From: Calditrichota bacterium
Lineage (GTDB): Bacteria > Electryoneota > RPQS01
DNA length: 10,272 nt
Direction: 5' to 3'
Assembly: GCA_020057985.1 (NCBI GenBank)
Contig: JAGVEU010000342.1
Location: forward strand, 1 to 10,272
Below are positions 6,409 to 10,272 of this stretch, piece after piece; the first letter of the stretch is position 1, and each line of letters opens with the position of its first letter. A model generated the notes under the pieces. That model had not been told where the DNA came from and ran no database searches. It worked only from the letters and a program-made list of their open reading frames with translations. A program made the translations under genes and the position numbers.

Positions 6409-6436
6409 AAGCGGCAAGCTGAGCGGTCCGCCGCTT
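6409..6436. other. Weak hairpin downstream of the Lon-like gene
   Basis: AAGCGGC (6409-6415) pairs with GCCGCTT (6430-6436) around a 14-base loop, about 100 bases after the stop codon. It is the only obvious GC-rich stem between the two operons. It lacks a following T-run, so it is at best a weak or factor-assisted terminator. Confidence 0.25.
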
Positions 6437-6454
6437 GCATTCCTGAAAAAAGAG

Positions 6455-6483
6455 TTGAGTCTCCTCCAAAAAATAGCTATCTT
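6455..6483 (+). promoter_or_regulatory. Candidate promoter for the secreted protease gene
   Basis: TTGAGT (6455-6460) and TATCTT (6478-6483) are spaced 17 bases apart, four of six matches each to the sigma-70 boxes. The same stretch also fits the Bacteroidota-type pattern: a TTG element, 20 bases, then TATCTTTA resembling TAnnTTTG. Transcription would begin near 6490, about 55 bases before the GTG start. This is a judgement by eye, not a scored prediction. Confidence 0.4.
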
Positions 6484-6492
6484 TACAAATTA

Positions 6493-6505
6493 CCGCAGTC
6501 TGCGG
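6493..6505. promoter_or_regulatory. Palindrome near the predicted start site (candidate operator)
   Basis: CCGCAG-T-CTGCGG is a perfect 6-bp inverted repeat around one central base. It begins about ten bases downstream of the candidate promoter's -10 box and ends 38 bases before the GTG start. The symmetry and position suit a repressor site or a tight 5'-leader structure; a one-base loop makes an RNA hairpin less natural than a DNA operator. Confidence 0.4.
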
Positions 6506-6543
6506 ATGATTAGCCTTAAGTTATTAACCTATTTGGAGTTGCC

Positions 6544-9500
6544 GTGTACTTCCAACGATTCTGTCTTCCCATCATACTCCTCTGGGGTCTTGTCGCTTGT
6601 GCGTTTTCTGCACAAATTGACAGTGAATTCGATCAGTATGTCAACAATGCACCTAACGGTGAGAAATTCAGTGTTATCATCAAACTTCACAGCCCGCGGG
6701 ATATTGCCGCGCTGGATCAAGAGCTGCATGTGCGCAAGGCTCTTCTGGCTGAGCGACATATTCTCGTGGAGCGGGCGCTGCGGGCTAATGCCGAAGAAAC
6801 GCAGGGACCGGTACTTGCCAAACTCGAACGCTGGAAGAAGTCTGGTGAAGTGGATGGCTACACCGCCTATTGGATCGAGAATCTGATCGTCTTCTATGGC
6901 ACGGTTGAAGTCATCAACGATCTCAAAAATGATCCTGCCGTCTCGGACATCGGCCCGAACTTTGAAGTAGATCTGATTGAGCCCGTTGCGCGGGGACCGA
7001 TTCGTCAACTTCGTCCTGAGCATCTCGATACCGAACTGACCACTCCCGGTCAGAATGCAATTGGAGCAACCCGTGTGAATCGCGAACTGGGAATTACTGG
7101 TTTAGGGGTGCTTGTAGCTAACTGCGATACCGGTGTGGATGGCAATCATCCCGCCTTGGCTTCTCGCTGGCGGGGAGCCGGAGGCGCACACCCATGGCAG
7201 CAATGTTGGAATGACGTTCTGAATACAACGCAGTTTCCCACCGCCGGAGGTTCGCACGGAACACATGTCATGGGAACCATCACAGGCCGCGCCATCAATG
7301 GCAATGATACTATTACCGTTGGCTCTGCTCCCAGAGCACAATGGATCGCCGCCCGAACTATAGATCAAGGCCACACGATTCAGCAAATGGCGATTGATGT
7401 GGTCGCTGCCTTCCAGTGGTTCATGAATCCGGATGGAGATGTAAATACGACCGACGATGTGCCTGATGTACTCCAGAACTCCTGGGGCGTAACGGTCGGC
7501 CACGTCGGTACACCCTGCTACACATTCTGGAATACTGTTATTCTCAATCTGGAAGCAGGCGGTACAGTAGTGACGTGGAGCGCGGGCAATGAAGGTCCGC
7601 AGGCAAGCAGCCACCGCAGCCCGGCGACTTTTTCTTTGAGCGCAACGACGGTGTTTTCAGTCGGAGCCGTAGACGCCACTAATGATCCAACTCCTCCCTA
7701 TCTGATTGCCAGTTTCTCCAGCCGCGGCCCAACGACATGCACTCCCGCAGTTCCGAATAACATTAAGCCGGAGATCGCGGCGCCGGGTGTGGATGTCTAT
7801 TCAAGTGTTCCCGGCAACGGATACCAACAGGACGGCTGGGACGGAACTTCGATGGCAGGACCGCATGTGGCCGGTGTTGTAGCGCTCATGCGAGAGGCCT
7901 GCCCCAATTGCGATCCCCAGACCATCAAGGAAGCCATCCTGAATACCGCCATTGACTATGGCACAGCGGGCGATGACAACACCTACGGCATGGGCTTCAT
8001 TAATGCTTACGCCGCAGTGATGACAGTATCATCCTTGGGTCGGTTAGATGGCTTTGTCACCGATAATAACAACGCGCCATTGCAGGGTGTTCATGTGCAA
8101 GCCGTCGGCGAGAATCCCTTCGCGATTACGGGCGCCAACGGCTATTACATGCTGATGGCCAACGAAGGATTGTATACCATTCGCTACGAGAAATTTGGCT
8201 ACAACACGGTAGTTGTTCCCGACGTGCAGACGGTTGAGGGAGATACAACGCATCTCGATGTGATCATGACCCCTGCCGCTGCCGGTGTGCTTGCGGGACT
8301 TGTTCAGATTCAAACTGGCGTGCCGATTTCCAACGCTGAAGTGATTATAAGGAACACTCCGCTCGACACGATTCTGACAAACGCTCAAGGAAGATTCGTG
8401 GTCGCTCTGCCGGCCACCAACTATCAGATCAACGTGCGCATCATGTACAATGTCGGTACCTTGCTTCCCTTCTCCCTCGACACGAATATCACAGTGGTTA
8501 CAGGCGATACGACCCGCGCAGTTCTGACGGTGATCATTCCACAGCTTGAACCCCTCGGCCCTGACACCTACGGCTACTTGGCCTATGATCGTGCCGACCG
8601 GGATCTGCCTGCGACTTATGATTGGGTTGAACTGGCTCCCTATCCACCGGACTTTGGTCCCGGAATTCCATTTACATTCGCGAATCAGGATTCCGCCGTG
8701 TTTTTCCGGGCGCCATTCCCGCTTCGATTCTACGGACAGACTTATGATTCGTTAACGGTTAACTGCAATGGCTGGATGCTACCCGGAGTCCATCCTCAAC
8801 GTGGACCATCCAACACACAGATTCCGAATGTGGACACAAACGGCCCGCATGGAATCATCGCTCCGTATTGGGATAACTTTCGAAATGGAAGTGGAGCCGA
8901 GCGCTGGCAATGGTACGACGAGGAAAATGGCCGTTGGATCTTTGAGTTCACGACGGAACAACTCGCATCACCCTCCCAATACCTCTTCTTCTGGCAAGTG
9001 CATTTCTATGATCCCGCGATCCATCCTACGCGAACAGGTGACGGCCAAATCGTGTTTATCTATCAGAGCGTGCCGTTTGATGAACGCTGCACGGTCGGAA
9101 TTGAGAATCCGCAGGAAAACACCGGTCTGATGCTGCTTTTCAACGACAGCCTGTATACCCATGCGTTCCCAATTCGCGATAGCTCAGCGGTTCGCTTCAC
9201 CACCGGCGCTCCCACACAGTTCGGAACCGTGCAAGGAACTCTGACTACGAATCCGCCCGCCGGCAACATCGGAACCGCGCAGATTCGCATTGGTGGTCGA
9301 AATGTATCACCAAACGCAAGTGGCCAGTTCTCGATCACATCTGTTCCCGTGGGCACACTCACCGCTGTATTATCACTAAACGGCTATGAGCCGCGCCGTG
9401 TTGGGCAGGTGCAGGTTACTCCCAGTGGCACAACAACTCTGAACTTCGATGCGTGGCGGCTTGATCCTCCGCTTAATCTCTCCGCTGGTCAGAACTCCGG

Positions 9501-10020
9501 TGTGATCTATCTGTCTTGGAATCGTCCGCAATCTGTTGCGATGTTTCCTGCTCCTTGGGTGAGATATTCTGTGACCTGCGACGGCACACCCATCGCGTCG
9601 AGTCTTACAGATACAACAGCAACAGATACTCTGGCCGCGGATCAAAGCGCGGTCTACCGTGTGATTGCTGTCTACCGCAACGGCCATTCCGAACCCTCGG
9701 ATTCCGTCCAGATTACCGTAGACCTTGCGACAAGCGAAAGCAATTCACTTCTTCCCCGTGAGTTTGCGCTTGAGCAGAACTATCCCAATCCCTTCAATCC
9801 GAGCACGAACATTCGCCTTGCCATTCCGATGGCCGTTGAGGGTAGCCTGCGCGTTTTTGACATTACAGGCCGCTTGGTTCAGACGATTGCCGCAGGACAA
9901 TTCACTGCCGGCTATCACACCTACTCGTGGAAGGGAGATCGAGTCGCGTCCGGAGTCTACTTCTACCGGTTCACATCCGACAGATTCACCGAAACCCGCA
10001 AGATGCTGTTGGTTAAATAA
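6544..10020 (+). CDS. Secreted subtilisin-family (S8, bacillopeptidase F-like) protease with type A sorting tail
   Basis: The product has 1158 residues and starts at GTG, with GGAG (6535-6538) five bases upstream. A signal peptide (about 1-23, ending AFSA) is followed by an I9-like propeptide region (about 25-145). The S8 domain spans about 165-490, with catalytic Asp195 (NCDTGVDGNHP), His238 (GGSHGTHVMG), oxyanion Asn349 (WSAGNEG) and Ser436 (GTSMAGPHVAG), so it looks active. The WIAARTI..FQWF..QNSWG layout matches the bacillopeptidase F group. Then come two carboxypeptidase-regulatory-like domains (about 500-578, 580-665), a nidogen-like beta-sandwich (about 670-890, LTVNCNGWM..IIAPYWDNF..CTVGIENP), a third regulatory-like domain (893-969), a fibronectin-III-like domain (about 974-1060) and a C-terminal FlgD-like/type A sorting module (1071-1158) with NYPNPFNPST at 1079-1088. 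It is expected to cross the inner membrane by Sec and the outer membrane by a type IX-like system, then act as a surface or secreted peptidase. Its own promoter and terminator suggest a single-gene unit. Confidence 0.93.
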   Translation: MYFQRFCLPIILLWGLVACAFSAQIDSEFDQYVNNAPNGEKFSVIIKLHSPRDIAALDQELHVRKALLAERHILVERALRANAEETQGPVLAKLERWKKSGEVDGYTAYWIENLIVFYGTVEVINDLKNDPAVSDIGPNFEVDLIEPVARGPIRQLRPEHLDTELTTPGQNAIGATRVNRELGITGLGVLVANCDTGVDGNHPALASRWRGAGGAHPWQQCWNDVLNTTQFPTAGGSHGTHVMGTITGRAINGNDTITVGSAPRAQWIAARTIDQGHTIQQMAIDVVAAFQWFMNPDGDVNTTDDVPDVLQNSWGVTVGHVGTPCYTFWNTVILNLEAGGTVVTWSAGNEGPQASSHRSPATFSLSATTVFSVGAVDATNDPTPPYLIASFSSRGPTTCTPAVPNNIKPEIAAPGVDVYSSVPGNGYQQDGWDGTSMAGPHVAGVVALMREACPNCDPQTIKEAILNTAIDYGTAGDDNTYGMGFINAYAAVMTVSSLGRLDGFVTDNNNAPLQGVHVQAVGENPFAITGANGYYMLMANEGLYTIRYEKFGYNTVVVPDVQTVEGDTTHLDVIMTPAAAGVLAGLVQIQTGVPISNAEVIIRNTPLDTILTNAQGRFVVALPATNYQINVRIMYNVGTLLPFSLDTNITVVTGDTTRAVLTVIIPQLEPLGPDTYGYLAYDRADRDLPATYDWVELAPYPPDFGPGIPFTFANQDSAVFFRAPFPLRFYGQTYDSLTVNCNGWMLPGVHPQRGPSNTQIPNVDTNGPHGIIAPYWDNFRNGSGAERWQWYDEENGRWIFEFTTEQLASPSQYLFFWQVHFYDPAIHPTRTGDGQIVFIYQSVPFDERCTVGIENPQENTGLMLLFNDSLYTHAFPIRDSSAVRFTTGAPTQFGTVQGTLTTNPPAGNIGTAQIRIGGRNVSPNASGQFSITSVPVGTLTAVLSLNGYEPRRVGQVQVTPSGTTTLNFDAWRLDPPLNLSAGQNSGVIYLSWNRPQSVAMFPAPWVRYSVTCDGTPIASSLTDTTATDTLAADQSAVYRVIAVYRNGHSEPSDSVQITVDLATSESNSLLPREFALEQNYPNPFNPSTNIRLAIPMAVEGSLRVFDITGRLVQTIAAGQFTAGYHTYSWKGDRVASGVYFYRFTSDRFTETRKMLLVK

Positions 10021-10028
10021 AACTTCAT

Positions 10029-10055
10029 ACAGGGCGGCTTTCTAAGCCGCCCTGT
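10029..10055 (+). terminator. Intrinsic terminator of the protease gene
   Basis: ACAGGGCGGCTT (10029-10040) and AAGCCGCCCTGT (10044-10055) form a perfect 12-bp GC-rich stem with a TCT loop, starting eight bases after the TAA. The tail is CTTCTT, a moderate T-rich tract. The strong stem and its position make this a convincing end of transcription; its symmetry could also serve a convergent gene. Confidence 0.85.
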
Positions 10056-10094
10056 CTTCTTAGAATAGCAAATATAGACGATGCGTTGTTTCCC

Positions 10095-10123
10095 GCGGCG
10101 GCATGTTTCCGAACATGCCCCGC
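10095..10123. repeat. Second hairpin beyond the terminator
   Basis: GGCATGTT (10100-10107) pairs with AACATGCC (10112-10119) around TCCG. After a single bulged C at 10099, GCGG (10095-10098) pairs with CCGC (10120-10123), so the stem totals 12 bp. No T-run follows. The remaining sequence to the window end holds no gene I can support, so this may be an intergenic palindromic repeat or a leader structure of the next gene. Confidence 0.5.
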
Positions 10124-10272
10124 TACTGAATTCAAACTGTGAAACACGACAGGATTCGATTCGCGGGAGACGGAGATCCGCATCACGGATATTTATTGGC
10201 CATACTGTCAACCGGATTCGTTCTATCAACACTATGCCATGCCTGTTCCCTGGGCTGATATCCAGCCGGGCT

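Noticed and set aside
9963..10232. Minus-strand reading frame of 89 codons over the terminator region
   Set aside because: It runs antisense through the end of the protease gene and through both hairpins, and the product shows no domain or plausible composition.
10139..10258. GTG-initiated 39-codon reading frame with a hydrophobic C-terminal half, near the window end
   Set aside because: No Shine-Dalgarno and no family resemblance; two other frames are also open to the window end, so openness alone says little here.
10239..10272. Possible start of a next gene (MPVPWADIQPG, open at the window edge)
   Set aside because: Only 11 codons are visible, without a ribosome-binding site. The frame is also open upstream of the ATG back to a TGA at 10140, so no start can be supported.

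Overview
The window looks like a chromosomal segment of a Gram-negative-type (diderm) bacterium, most likely from the FCB superphylum or one of its candidate phyla (for example Zixibacteria, Latescibacterota, KSB1 or Marinimicrobia relatives). The evidence is a long secreted subtilase ending in the C-terminal sorting module with the NYPNPFNPST motif typical of that assemblage, two lipobox-bearing lipoproteins, and repeated carboxypeptidase-regulatory-like domains. The exact phylum cannot be fixed by eye. All nine genes I can support lie on the plus strand.

Left part (88-3300): seven small genes, mostly with clear Shine-Dalgarno sequences. They encode a DUF5683-like small membrane protein, a lipoprotein with a carboxypeptidase-regulatory-like beta-sandwich, two proteins with two membrane spans each, a second lipoprotein, and a closely spaced pair of small soluble proteins of unknown family. 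The first five are separated by roughly 60-120 bases, and some of these gaps hold inverted repeats. Five of the seven are predicted envelope proteins, so this is an envelope-flavoured accessory region, but no pathway can be named.

Middle part (3329-6309): a translationally coupled pair with an ATGA overlap. The first gene encodes a small soluble protein with an anti-sigma-type zinc-finger signature (C-x20-H-x3-C-x2-C). The second is the most striking gene here. It has a helical N-terminus, a Lon-type (S16) protease domain with both catalytic residues (Ser258, Lys308) and no AAA+ ATPase, a single membrane span, and an extracytoplasmic FG-GAP/PQQ-like beta-propeller. This looks like a transmembrane sensor-protease, with the zinc-finger protein as an obvious candidate partner or substrate. 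No sigma factor is in the window.

Right part (6310-10020): after a 234-base gap with a plausible promoter and a 13-base palindrome near its predicted start site, there is a 1158-residue secreted subtilisin-family protease (bacillopeptidase F-like). It carries three carboxypeptidase-regulatory-like domains, a nidogen-like module, a fibronectin-III-like domain and a type A sorting tail. A strong 12-bp intrinsic terminator follows. The last ~215 bases hold a second hairpin and no gene that can be supported.
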